From the NCBI GenBank assembly GCA_036395115.1, contig DASWDU010000023.1, forward strand, positions 1 to 64,000: a stretch of DNA of 64,000 bases, written 5' to 3'. This DNA comes from Thermoplasmata archaeon (GTDB taxonomy: Archaea; Thermoplasmatota; Thermoplasmata; RBG-16-68-12). Made by a program: the position numbers and the translations under genes. Shown one piece after another: positions 51,483 to 59,601 of the stretch. Positions within the stretch are counted from its first letter, which is position 1. The number at the start of each line of letters is the position of its first letter. The notes below the pieces were generated by a model. It worked only from the letters and a program-made list of their open reading frames with translations. It did not search any database and had not been told where the DNA came from.

Positions 51483-52543
51483 CGGATGCCCACGTCCTGG
51501 AGGACAAGTCCCACTTCCGCGGCGTCTGGGTGTTCCTTGAGCATCGGAAGCACGGCCTCCGCGACGTCTCCGTCCAGCTGATCGGCGAAGGCCGTCGACT
51601 CGCGGACCTCCGCCGCGCCGCCTTGACGGGCGTCCTGTTCGGACGCGACGTGGACGCGCTCGCCGGACATGCGATCGGCTACGGCCTCGACCGCGTGATC
51701 GTCGTGGACCACCCGCTCCTCGAGATCTACCGATCGCGGCCCTACGCGCAGGTCATGGCCCAGTTGATCCGGCGGCACAAGCCGGAGGTCGTCCTCTACG
51801 GCGCCTCGAAGAACGGCCGGGACCTCGGCGGCCGCTTGCACGCAATCCTGGAGACGGGCCTCGCGGCGGACTGCGTGAGGTTCGACGTCGACGCCGACGG
51901 GAACCTCGACATGATCCGACCGAGCTTCGGTGGGAAGTCGCTCGCGCACATCCTATGCAAGAAGCACCGCCCGCAGATGGCGTCCGTGCGCCGCAACGTG
52001 TTCATCGCGCCGCCGCACGACCCGGCGCGGCAGGGCGAGGTCGTCCACGAGCCGGCGGATCTCTCGGAGGACGACGAAGATGTGACGCTCCTCGAGTTCA
52101 AGGAGTTCACGAAGGAAGGCGGCCTCCGGCCGGAGGAAGCGGCCATCGTCGTGAGCGGTGGCTACGGCCTCCGCGACCCGAAGAACTTCGCGATGCTCCA
52201 AGAACTCGCGGACCTCCTCGGCGGGACGGTCGCCGCATCCCGGAAGGCCGTGGACAGCGGGTGGGTCCCGAAGATGTTGCAGGTCGGGCAGACCGGCATG
52301 ACGGTCCGACCGAAGCTCTACATCGCCGTCGGGATCAGCGGGGCCGTCCAGCACCTCGCGGGCATGCAGGAATCCGAGAAGATCCTCGTGATCAACCTCG
52401 ACCCGAAGGCGCCGCTCTTCGAGATTGCGGACTACGGGATCGTCGGCGATCTGTTCGACGTCGTGCCGGAGATGATCCGACAGCTCCGGGCCCTCAAGGC
52501 CGGCGGCGCGTCCCCGGCGGCGGTTCCGGCAGCAACTCGGTGA
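51479..52543 (+). CDS. fixB: FixB, electron transfer flavoprotein alpha subunit
   Basis: 354 residues, GTG start overlapping the fixA stop by 4 bases. The C-terminal FAD-binding signature GVSGAVQHLAGMQESEKILVINLDP-type region is present (residues about 283-306, here with GISGAVQHLAGM). VVSGGYGLRDP and AVDSGWVPKMLQVGQTG are conserved. Its final 50 bases overlap lipB on the opposite strand. Confidence 0.94.
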   Translation: MTDAHVLEDKSHFRGVWVFLEHRKHGLRDVSVQLIGEGRRLADLRRAALTGVLFGRDVDALAGHAIGYGLDRVIVVDHPLLEIYRSRPYAQVMAQLIRRHKPEVVLYGASKNGRDLGGRLHAILETGLAADCVRFDVDADGNLDMIRPSFGGKSLAHILCKKHRPQMASVRRNVFIAPPHDPARQGEVVHEPADLSEDDEDVTLLEFKEFTKEGGLRPEEAAIVVSGGYGLRDPKNFAMLQELADLLGGTVAASRKAVDSGWVPKMLQVGQTGMTVRPKLYIAVGISGAVQHLAGMQESEKILVINLDPKAPLFEIADYGIVGDLFDVVPEMIRQLRALKAGGASPAAVPAATR

Positions 52544-53210
52544 CGTTCACGCGCCGCAGCGCGACGCCGAAGACGGCCTGGAAGTGCGCGATCACGGACG
52601 CCTTGACGTCCTCCAGCTCGACCGGATGCCCGAGGACCCGCTCCATCGAGGTCATGATGCCGCCCTCGTGCCCGCACGGACGGATCTTGAGGAACTGCCG
52701 GAGGTCGGTCGTCACGTTGTGCGCGAAGCCGTGGAACGTCACATTCCGATGCACGGCGAGCCCGATCGATGCGATCTTCTTGCCGCCGACCCACACGCCG
52801 CGCTCGGGTCCGGCGCGCGTCGCATCGATCCCGAAGTCCGCGCACGTGCGCAGGAGGACCTCCTCGAGGTCCGTCACGAGCCGCTTGACCTCGAGCCGGT
52901 CCGGGAGCTTGAGGATCGGATAGCCGACGAGTTGGCCCGGGCCATGATACGTCGCTTCGCCGCCCCGCTCGACCTCGACGACTTCGAGACCTGGGTCGAG
53001 GACGTCATCGCGCGCCCCGCGCCGCCCGAGCGTCGCGACCGGATCGTGCTCGACGAAGATCAGGCCATCGGGGATCTTGTCCGCCGCCCGACGGTCCACG
53101 AGCGCCTTCTGGAGGTCCCAGACCTCCCGGTACGGCCGTCGCCCGAGGTCGAGGAGCCACGCATCCCGCGCGATGAGGATCGCCTTCTCGCCCTCTTCCG
53201 TGGTGAGCAT
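52494..53210 (-). CDS. lipB: Octanoyltransferase LipB
   Basis: 238 residues. It moves octanoyl groups from carrier protein to the E2 lipoyl domain. RGGEATYHGPGQLVGYPIL is the family signature; the catalytic Lys is in KKIASIGLAV and the catalytic Cys in IRPCGHEGG. It begins 4 bases after the E3 gene, so lipoate synthesis and E3 are likely co-expressed. The C-terminal Pro/Arg-rich tail comes from the overlap with fixB. Confidence 0.95.
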   Translation of the reverse strand: MLTTEEGEKAILIARDAWLLDLGRRPYREVWDLQKALVDRRAADKIPDGLIFVEHDPVATLGRRGARDDVLDPGLEVVEVERGGEATYHGPGQLVGYPILKLPDRLEVKRLVTDLEEVLLRTCADFGIDATRAGPERGVWVGGKKIASIGLAVHRNVTFHGFAHNVTTDLRQFLKIRPCGHEGGIMTSMERVLGHPVELEDVKASVIAHFQAVFGVALRRVNVTELLPEPPPGTRRRP

Positions 53211-53214
53211 GGTC

Positions 53215-54612
53215 TCAGCGGTTCAGGACGTGGATCGCCTGCCCGAGTGCCGCCTCGGCGCTCTCCATGATCCCCTCCGGCAAGGTCGGGTGCGGATGGA
53301 CCGTGAGCGCGATGTCCGTGATCGTCGCGCCCATCTCGATCGCGAGGGCGAGCTCACTGATGAGATCGCTCGCGTCCGGCCCGACGATCGTCGCGCCGAG
53401 GAAGATCTTCGAGTCCGCGTCGGCTACCAGCTTCACGAATCCGTCGGATTCGCCCGTGGTGAGCGCGCGACCGATCGCCGCGAACGGGACCTTCCCGATG
53501 CGCACCTTGCGCCCTTTCGCCGCCGCGTCCGCCTCCTGCATCCCGACCGTGGCGATCTCGGGGTCCGTGAAGATGGCGGCGGGCATCGCGCGGTAGTCGA
53601 CCTCGACGGGATGGCCCGCGATGACCTCGGCGGCGATGAGCCCTTCCTTCGTCGCTTTGTGCGCGAGGAACGGCGGCCCGATCACGTCGCCGATCGCGAA
53701 GACGTGCGGATTCGACGTCCGGAGCTGCGAATCGACGGCGATGTACCCGCGCGGCCCGAGGGTTACGCCCGCGCGGTCCGCACCGAGGCCGTCCGTGTTC
53801 GGACGACGGCCCACCGTCATGAGGACGACGTCCGCGCGGCGCGCGAGCAGCCCCTCGGGCGACACGACGTCGACGACCCGTTGGCCCTTATCCTCCCGCC
53901 AACCCCGGGCTTGGGACTTCACGTGGATTTCGACCCCGAGCTTCCGCAGGTTTCGCTCGACGACGCGCACGGCCTCGAGGTCGGTCCCGGGGAGGAGCTG
54001 CTCCATGATCTCGACGACGACGACGCGGCTCCCGAGCTTCGCGTAGAACGTCCCGATCTCGAGCCCGGAGATGCCTCCGCCGATGATCGCGAGGTTCTTC
54101 GGGACCTCGGTCAGCTCGAGCGCCTCTTTCGTGCCGATGACCCGCCGGCCGTCGAACTGGAAGGCGGGCAGGTCGGACGGCCGTCCCCCGGTCGCGATGA
54201 TCGCGTCGTCGAACGTGATCTCATCGGGGGCGGCCCCCGCGATCCGGAGGGCGTTCGGGCCGGTGAACGCGGCGGTGCCCGTGACGACATCGACCCGGTT
54301 CGCCTTGCAGAGCTGGCCGATCCCGTTCACGAGTCGTTGGACGACGGAGGCCTTCCACGCCTGCAAGCGCGCCATGTCCACCTTGACCGGTCCCGTCTCG
54401 ACCCCTCGCTCGGACGCCGCCTCGATCGCGTGGACGAGGTTCCCGGTGTGGATCAGCGCCTTCGAAGGGATGCATCCGTAGTTCAGGCACTCCCCGCCGA
54501 GACGGTCGCGTTCGACGAGGAGGACCTGCTTGCCGAGCTGCGCCGCCCGGATCGCCGCCGGGTAGCCGCCGGGGCCGCCGCCGATCACGACGAGCGGGAC
54601 GTGCCGAGGCAT
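53215..54612 (-). CDS. lpdA: Dihydrolipoamide dehydrogenase (E3)
   Basis: 465 residues from the ATG at 54612. FAD motif GGGPGGYPAAIRAA (residues 11-24), redox-active pair Cys42/Cys47 in GGECLNYGCIPSK, NAD motif IGGGISGLEIG, and the C-terminal catalytic His-Glu in LTVHPHPTLPE. A GCATATGG box (54637-54644, minus) 25 bases upstream favours this start over the GTG/ATG at 54621. It serves the E1/E2 genes downstream in the chromosome. Confidence 0.96.
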   Translation of the reverse strand: MPRHVPLVVIGGGPGGYPAAIRAAQLGKQVLLVERDRLGGECLNYGCIPSKALIHTGNLVHAIEAASERGVETGPVKVDMARLQAWKASVVQRLVNGIGQLCKANRVDVVTGTAAFTGPNALRIAGAAPDEITFDDAIIATGGRPSDLPAFQFDGRRVIGTKEALELTEVPKNLAIIGGGISGLEIGTFYAKLGSRVVVVEIMEQLLPGTDLEAVRVVERNLRKLGVEIHVKSQARGWREDKGQRVVDVVSPEGLLARRADVVLMTVGRRPNTDGLGADRAGVTLGPRGYIAVDSQLRTSNPHVFAIGDVIGPPFLAHKATKEGLIAAEVIAGHPVEVDYRAMPAAIFTDPEIATVGMQEADAAAKGRKVRIGKVPFAAIGRALTTGESDGFVKLVADADSKIFLGATIVGPDASDLISELALAIEMGATITDIALTVHPHPTLPEGIMESAEAALGQAIHVLNR

Positions 54613-54636
54613 CGGCCGCACAAAAGGGCCCCGGGC

Positions 54637-54644
54637 CCATATGC
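54637..54644 (-). promoter_or_regulatory. TATA box of the lpdA-lipB operon
   Basis: GCATATGG on the minus strand, 25 bases before the ATG at 54612. Confidence 0.55.
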
Positions 54645-54690
54645 CTTTGTGTGCGCCATCTCCTGAAAAGGGGACCGTGGCGTCGCCGGC

Positions 54691-56115
54691 TCACGGCGCT
54701 CCCGGAGGGGGCGGCCCAGTCGGCGGCATCTCCGCAGGCGGAATCGCCGCCGGCGGGACGGCCGTTGGCTTGCGACGGCGACGCACCAAGAGCGCCGCGA
54801 CGACGACCGCGACCGCCGCGATGAGCACGATGCCGAAGTACGGCGCCCTCAAGAAGAAGTCCGCGATCGGATTCGGCGCCCGTGCGGCGAGGGAGTATGT
54901 ATCTTTCGTGTCCGCGATGTGCCGCTCGGCGTCCGCCGGCGGTGTGTTCTTGAGTTCGAAGAACGAGACGCCGGGCGCGAGCTCGCATACGAACCCGACG
55001 ATGAACCCGTCGTCCGGACTGTAGACGTAGCTGCAGGGCGAAGTGAAGAGGCCGCCACCCCCGACCGGGGTCTCGGAGATCAGGTAGACCGTGTGCAAGT
55101 TGCCGTCGGCGAGGGTCATCTTCGTCTCCCTTGCATGGAGGCGGAAGGCGACGGGCACGGTGATGTCGTGGATCTCGCCGTCTTTCAGGTACGGGGTCGC
55201 CACCAGCATGATCGTGATGTCCTCGAGGACGATCGGGAACCCGTCGAGGCCGGTGACCGTGAAGCCGCTCATCGTCAACGATCGATTGAGCGAATCGAGG
55301 AGCTGTGCCTCCTCCTCCGGAGAGAGGCCGACGACATCGATTGTCCCGGCGATGTGGCCTCCGAGCGTCGCGTTCGAGAACGCGTACCAGGTCTCGTTGT
55401 CCACGATCGGGAAGTCGAAGAAGTCGAGCGCCGGCGTGTACGCCATGCGGAGGTCCGTCGTGATGTCCTCCGTGGTCGTGGTCTGACCGCTCTCGTAGGT
55501 GACCGTCGTCGTGCAGGCGGTGAAGTTGAAGTCAACGCGGGGCGCGTTGTACATCGTGGACGTCGTGCGGTAGTCGACGGAAGTGTTCGTCCGCGACGCG
55601 CGCTCCGCGAAGTCGGAGATGTTCCACGTCGAGGTGCCCGACGACGTCGCGAGGTAGTCGACCTGCATCTCGAAGGAAGTCGTCGCGGTCGTCGTCGGAG
55701 GGATCGCAGGCACGCAGTACCCGGAGCTCGTGTCCCCGGGGTACGTGCCGGCCATCGGGGACTGGAGGGACGTTACGTTCGCGACGTAATGGGCTTTCGC
55801 CCCGGCCGCGGCGTCCATCTGGATCGTGTACGTGTCGGTCGTCTTGTCGACGACTTTCGTCGTGGTCCAGATGTCGGATGTGCCGGTGAAGTCCAGCTCA
55901 TTGATCGTGAAGTTGTCGTCCGCCGCATCGTATGCGCGCAGTTGAGCTAGGAACGGAGCCGCCACCGCGCCGAGGTCGGTAGTCGCGCCGTATCCGACCG
56001 CGTCGCCGACCTCATGCACCGGGACCGGCGCGTCGGCCGCCGCGTGGGCGGGAACGAGAAGGAGGCCCGTGACGCTCGCGACGGCGACGATGAACGTCAG
56101 GACACGCAGAGACAT
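54691..56115 (-). CDS. Exported membrane-anchored surface protein
   Basis: 474 residues. Signal peptide 1-27 (core LTFIVAVASVTGLLLVPAHA). A long Thr/Ser/Asp-rich beta region with many N-glycosylation sequons (NFT, NVT, NIS, NTS, NET, NAT, NRS) follows. One membrane helix near 425-447 (YFGIVLIAAVAVVVAALLV) is followed by Arg/Lys and a Pro-rich cytoplasmic tail ending PPTGPPPPGAP. Probable cell-surface protein of unknown role, between the E2 and E3 genes but not obviously related to them. Confidence 0.78.
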   Translation of the reverse strand: MSLRVLTFIVAVASVTGLLLVPAHAAADAPVPVHEVGDAVGYGATTDLGAVAAPFLAQLRAYDAADDNFTINELDFTGTSDIWTTTKVVDKTTDTYTIQMDAAAGAKAHYVANVTSLQSPMAGTYPGDTSSGYCVPAIPPTTTATTSFEMQVDYLATSSGTSTWNISDFAERASRTNTSVDYRTTSTMYNAPRVDFNFTACTTTVTYESGQTTTTEDITTDLRMAYTPALDFFDFPIVDNETWYAFSNATLGGHIAGTIDVVGLSPEEEAQLLDSLNRSLTMSGFTVTGLDGFPIVLEDITIMLVATPYLKDGEIHDITVPVAFRLHARETKMTLADGNLHTVYLISETPVGGGGLFTSPCSYVYSPDDGFIVGFVCELAPGVSFFELKNTPPADAERHIADTKDTYSLAARAPNPIADFFLRAPYFGIVLIAAVAVVVAALLVRRRRKPTAVPPAAIPPAEMPPTGPPPPGAP

Positions 56116-56193
56116 GTTCCCCCCGGAACCGCTCGCATAGGCCCGTCTCGGGCCTTAAGGCTATCGTCGGAGTTCCGAGTGCGCTTCGGTGCG

Positions 56194-57411
56194 CTACCCG
56201 AGCCCGACGAACAGCAGCGCCGGATGCTCCAGGGCGCTTCGCACGGATTGCACGAACGCCGCGCCGACGTGCCCGTCGATCACGCGATGGTCGAACGAGC
56301 AGGAGAGGTACATCATGTCCCGGATCACGATCTGGTCGTCCCGCACAACGGGCCGCTTCTCGATCTTGTGGATCCCGAGGATCGCCACCTCGGGCCAGTT
56401 GATGATCGGCGTCGCGAGGATGCCGCCTTCCTTGCCGAGGGACGTGATCGTGAACGTCGAGCCCTGGACGTCCTGGAGGGAGAGCTTCTTGTCCCTTGCG
56501 GCGGTCGAGAGCCGATCGACCTCCTTCGCGAGGTCCCAGAGATCCTTCTTGTCCGCGTCGTGGACCACGGTCACCGTGAGGCCCTCGTCCGTGGCCGTGG
56601 CGACCCCGATGTTGTAGTACCTCTTGACGACGATCTCGCCCCGTTCGTCGTCGACGGACGCGTTGAGCCTCGGGGACTCCGTGAGCCCCACGAGGATCGC
56701 CTTGATGAAGAACGGCAGGAACGTGAGCTTGGTTCCCTTGCGCTCGGCGGCCTCCTTCAGGTGGTCCCGGAGGCGGACGAGCTGCGACATGTCGACTTCC
56801 TCGACATAGGTGAAAGGCGCGGCGGTCGCGTTCGATTTCGCCATCCTCTCGAAGATCCGCTTCCGCAGGCCGTGGATCGGGATTCGCTCTTCCGCGCCGG
56901 TCGGCGCGGCCACCGCCACCGTGGGCTTCGGCGGCATCGCAGGTCCTTTCGTCGTCCGGCGGATGTCGTCCTCCGTGATCCGGCCTTGCGGCCCGCTCCC
57001 TCGGACCGAGGCCAGCTCGACGTTCAGCTCCCTCGCGAGTCGACGGACCGCGGGCGCCGCGAGGACCTCTCCCGATACCGGCGGCGGAGGCGGGGGTGGG
57101 GCCGTCTTGCCGGGGGCGGCGGGCGCCGCCGGTCCGGCCGGCGCGGCGGGAGACGACGCCGGCACCGCCTCTCCCGCTTCCCCGAAGACGACGAGCGTCG
57201 CGCCGACCCTCACGACCTCGCCTTCCTTCGCCCGCAGCTGCAGGATCTTGCCCGTGACGGGTGAGGGGATCTGCACCGTCACCTTGTCCGTCATCACCTC
57301 GACGATCGGGTCGTTCTCCTTGACGGCGTCCCCTTCTTTCACGAACCACTTGACGACCTCGCCCTCGTGGACGCCCTCCCCGATGTCGGGGAGCTTGAAC
57401 TCCCGGGCCAT
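56194..57411 (-). CDS. Dihydrolipoamide acyltransferase (E2)
   Basis: 405 residues from the ATG at 57411. N-terminal lipoyl domain with the modified Lys43 in VMTDKVTVQIPSP; Pro/Ala-rich linker; peripheral-subunit-binding domain (AAPAVRRLARELNVEL...GRITEDDI, about 116-150); catalytic domain ending in SCSFDHRVIDGHVG with the His-x-x-x-Asp-Gly active site. The GTTAAGTC box (57436-57443, minus) is 25 bases upstream. It links E1 and E3 and carries lipoate made by LipA/LipB. Confidence 0.95.
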   Translation of the reverse strand: MAREFKLPDIGEGVHEGEVVKWFVKEGDAVKENDPIVEVMTDKVTVQIPSPVTGKILQLRAKEGEVVRVGATLVVFGEAGEAVPASSPAAPAGPAAPAAPGKTAPPPPPPPVSGEVLAAPAVRRLARELNVELASVRGSGPQGRITEDDIRRTTKGPAMPPKPTVAVAAPTGAEERIPIHGLRKRIFERMAKSNATAAPFTYVEEVDMSQLVRLRDHLKEAAERKGTKLTFLPFFIKAILVGLTESPRLNASVDDERGEIVVKRYYNIGVATATDEGLTVTVVHDADKKDLWDLAKEVDRLSTAARDKKLSLQDVQGSTFTITSLGKEGGILATPIINWPEVAILGIHKIEKRPVVRDDQIVIRDMMYLSCSFDHRVIDGHVGAAFVQSVRSALEHPALLFVGLG

Positions 57412-57435
57412 CTCGGTCGCCAAGACCCGAAGGCG

Positions 57436-57443
57436 ACTTAACG
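57436..57443 (-). promoter_or_regulatory. TATA box of the E2 gene
   Basis: GTTAAGTC on the minus strand, 25 bases before the ATG at 57411. Confidence 0.5.
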
Positions 57444-57471
57444 CTTTGCCCCTGCGGCGGAATGCGAACCG

Positions 57472-57479
57472 TTTTATGG
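57472..57479 (+). promoter_or_regulatory. TATA box upstream of the 57614 leader
   Basis: TTTTATGG on the plus strand. It predicts a transcript starting near 57497-57503, about 110 bases before the TTG at 57614, an unusually long leader for this genome. Confidence 0.5.
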
Positions 57480-57493
57480 CCTCCAACCAATCT

Positions 57494-57601
57494 ATGTCCG
57501 GGGAGGAGTGGGCCGTGGAGGAGTGGCACAGACCGGTGGGCGTGATTTGTGCCCGGCGCTCCGCGCCGGAAGTTTTCCCGTCCTGCTCCTCCTTTCCATG
57601 A
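57494..57601 (+). CDS. Candidate 35-residue upstream (leader) reading frame
   Basis: Begins ATG at 57494 and stops with TGA at 57599-57601, inside the hairpin that covers the ribosome binding site of the next gene. The peptide starts MSGEEWAVEEWHRPVG and ends in a Ser/Cys-rich segment. It is not recognised, and the start is close to the predicted transcript start, so expression is uncertain. Confidence 0.35.
   Translation: MSGEEWAVEEWHRPVGVICARRSAPEVFPSCSSFP
57553..57569 (+). promoter_or_regulatory. GC-rich hairpin in the 57614 leader
   Basis: CCGGCGC, loop TCC, GCGCCGG: seven G-C pairs, followed by AAGTTTTCCC. It may act as a pausing or termination hairpin in the leader. Confidence 0.5.
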
Positions 57602-57607
57602 GGAGGA
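57587..57607 (+). promoter_or_regulatory. Hairpin that sequesters the ribosome binding site of the 57614 gene
   Basis: TCCTCCT (57587-57593) pairs perfectly with AGGAGGA (57601-57607) across a 7-base loop. AGGAGGA is the Shine-Dalgarno sequence for the TTG at 57614, with a 6-base gap. The upstream frame's TGA lies at the loop/stem edge, so a ribosome finishing it would open the hairpin. Confidence 0.6.
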
Positions 57608-57613
57608 CCGATT

Positions 57614-58021
57614 TTGGCTCGTCCGGTTGGAATTACGATCTTGGGTGCGCTCGTCGTGCTGGCCGCGTTCGTCATGGTCATGATCGGCATCGCCGGCTTC
57701 ATCGTGGGACTCACGGGTCTGATCCCGGGATCGCCGATCCCCGGGACCTCGTTGCTCCTAAACGGTCTCCTGTATGTGGTCATCGGAATCGTATTAGGCG
57801 TCGCGGGCTACGGACTCCTGGGCCTCCGCCCGTGGGCATGGGGACTCGCCCTCCTTGCCGCGCTCGTGACCCTCGTCTACCTGGGTTACAACGTGTGGCG
57901 GGATTCGAACGCCGGCGAAAGTATCACGCTGACGGCCATCGTCACGCTCGTGATCGTCGGGGCGGTCCTTGTGTACTTGCTGAGCGTCGCGAAGGCGTTC
58001 CGCGCCCCGGAGCCGATCTGA
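57614..58021 (+). CDS. Four-pass membrane protein
   Basis: 135 residues from a TTG start, fixed by the strong AGGAGGA 6 bases before it. Four membrane helices (about 7-30, 45-67, 72-92, 105-127) with conserved-looking small residues (GVAGYGLLGLRPWAWGLALLA). Resembles small DUF2127-like or similar integral membrane proteins, but not firmly assigned. Its translation appears controlled by the hairpin leader. Confidence 0.7.
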   Translation: MARPVGITILGALVVLAAFVMVMIGIAGFIVGLTGLIPGSPIPGTSLLLNGLLYVVIGIVLGVAGYGLLGLRPWAWGLALLAALVTLVYLGYNVWRDSNAGESITLTAIVTLVIVGAVLVYLLSVAKAFRAPEPI

Positions 58022-58046
58022 ACCGGCTCCCTCGCCGCGTCCGCGG

Positions 58047-59018
58047 TCAGAAGGCCATGACCTTGTCGATCGCCGCGAGCACGCGGTCCGCGTTCGGCAT
58101 GTAGACGTCCTCGAGCGCATACGGGAACGGCGTGTCGAATCCGCACACGCGGACGATGGGGCCGCGTAGGTACTCGATCGCTTTCTCGGCGAGGATCGCG
58201 CTGATCTCGCCGCCGTACCCGCCGGTCCGCGGCGCCTCGTACACGATCACGGCGCGCCCGGTCTTCTTCACGCTCCCCAGGAGGGTCGGCTCGTCGAGGG
58301 GCACGAGCGTGCGCACGTCGATCACCTCCGCCTCGACGCCTTTCTCGGCCGCCTTCGTCGCGGCCTCGAGGCAGACCTGCGCCATGTAGCCGTACGCGAT
58401 GAGCGTGACGTCCTTACCGGCGCGGCGCACGGCCGCCTGGCCGAGGGGCACGGTGACCTCGCCCTCCGGGACGTCCTCGCGGAACGCGCGGTAGAGTTTC
58501 TTCGGCTCGAGGAACATCACGGGGTCGGGATCGCGGATCGACGACGTCAGGAGGCCCTTGGCCTCGAGGGGCGTCGATGGGGTGACGACCTTGAGCCCGG
58601 CCGTGTGACAGAAGTACGCCTCGCTCGACTGGCTGTGGTAATGCCCGCCGCGGATGCCGCCGCCGTACGGCGTGCGGATCGTCATCGGCACGGTGTACTG
58701 GCCGCCGGAGCGGTATCGCATCTTCGCGGCCTCGGAGACGATCTGGTCGAACCCGGAGTAGATGAAGTCCATGAACTGGATCTCGGGCACCGGCCGGAGG
58801 CCGTAGAGCGCCATGCCGATCGAGGTGCCGATGATGCCTGCCTCCGAGAGCGGCGTGTCGAACACCCGCTCCGGGAACTCATCGAGGAGGCCTTCCGTGC
58901 ACCGGAAGACGCCCCCGTTGCGGCCGACGTCCTCGCCGAGCACGACGACCCGATCGTCGCGTCGCATCTCCTCGCGCAGCGCGTTGTTGATCGCCTGGAC
59001 CATCGTCATCGCGGGCAT
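58047..59018 (-). CDS. 2-oxoacid dehydrogenase E1 component beta subunit
   Basis: 323 residues. Transketolase-like pyrimidine domain with VVVLGEDVGRNGGVFR, FDTPLSEAGIIGTSIGMA, MTIRTPYGGGIRGGHYHSQS, and the C-terminal domain IVYEAPRTGGYGGEISA. It forms an alpha2beta2 thiamine enzyme with an E1-alpha. It is third in the order E1-alpha, TPR, E1-beta, starting 3 bases after the TPR gene. Confidence 0.95.
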   Translation of the reverse strand: MPAMTMVQAINNALREEMRRDDRVVVLGEDVGRNGGVFRCTEGLLDEFPERVFDTPLSEAGIIGTSIGMALYGLRPVPEIQFMDFIYSGFDQIVSEAAKMRYRSGGQYTVPMTIRTPYGGGIRGGHYHSQSSEAYFCHTAGLKVVTPSTPLEAKGLLTSSIRDPDPVMFLEPKKLYRAFREDVPEGEVTVPLGQAAVRRAGKDVTLIAYGYMAQVCLEAATKAAEKGVEAEVIDVRTLVPLDEPTLLGSVKKTGRAVIVYEAPRTGGYGGEISAILAEKAIEYLRGPIVRVCGFDTPFPYALEDVYMPNADRVLAAIDKVMAF

Positions 59019-59021
59019 CGC

Positions 59022-59540
59022 TCACGACCTCGTCGCGTAGTACTCGGAATAGGGATCCTCGCTCGCCGCCGCGCCGGGCAGCCGGCCGAGCATCTCCGGA
59101 TCGTCCTTGAACGGCCGCAAGTCCGGGTCCTCATCGAGGCTCGCCTTGTAGTCCGGTTGGAGTTCCACCGCTTTCGCGAAGTGCTCGATCGCCTTGGACT
59201 TGTCGCCCATCCGCGCGGCGATGCGGGCGAGGTTGTAGTGCGCGCTCGCGCGGGTCGGCTCCAGCTTGACGGCGTGGAGGAACGCCTCGAGGGCGCCCTC
59301 GATGTCGCCCGCGTGGAAGAGATCGTAGCCCAAGCTGTTCCACCCCTGCGGGTTCCCCGGGTCCGCGTCGCACAGCATGCGGTCGATCCGCGCCGCCTCG
59401 AGGTACTCGCCCTCCGCGCCGAGGCACGCGGCCGCGAGCGCGCAGACGTTCGCATCGACGTCTTTGCGTTGGAGCAGGGGCCGGACGATCGCGAGAGCCT
59501 CCCGGGGCCGGCCTTGCTTGAACAGCTCGTGGGCACGCAT
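59022..59540 (-). CDS. TPR protein embedded in the E1 operon
   Basis: 172 residues of tetratricopeptide helices (NPQGWNSLGYDLFHAGDIEG, RASAHYNLARIAARMGDKSK) with a charged C-terminal tail. Probably a protein-binding scaffold. Placed between E1-alpha and E1-beta with gaps of 61 and 3 bases; a role in assembly or control of the complex is inference from position. Confidence 0.8.
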   Translation of the reverse strand: MRAHELFKQGRPREALAIVRPLLQRKDVDANVCALAAACLGAEGEYLEAARIDRMLCDADPGNPQGWNSLGYDLFHAGDIEGALEAFLHAVKLEPTRASAHYNLARIAARMGDKSKAIEHFAKAVELQPDYKASLDEDPDLRPFKDDPEMLGRLPGAAASEDPYSEYYATRS

Positions 59541-59601
59541 GATGCCGGAGCTCGAGGACGGCGGGGGAGCAGGTGCGGCGGGTCCCTTCTTCGCCAGCGT
59601 C

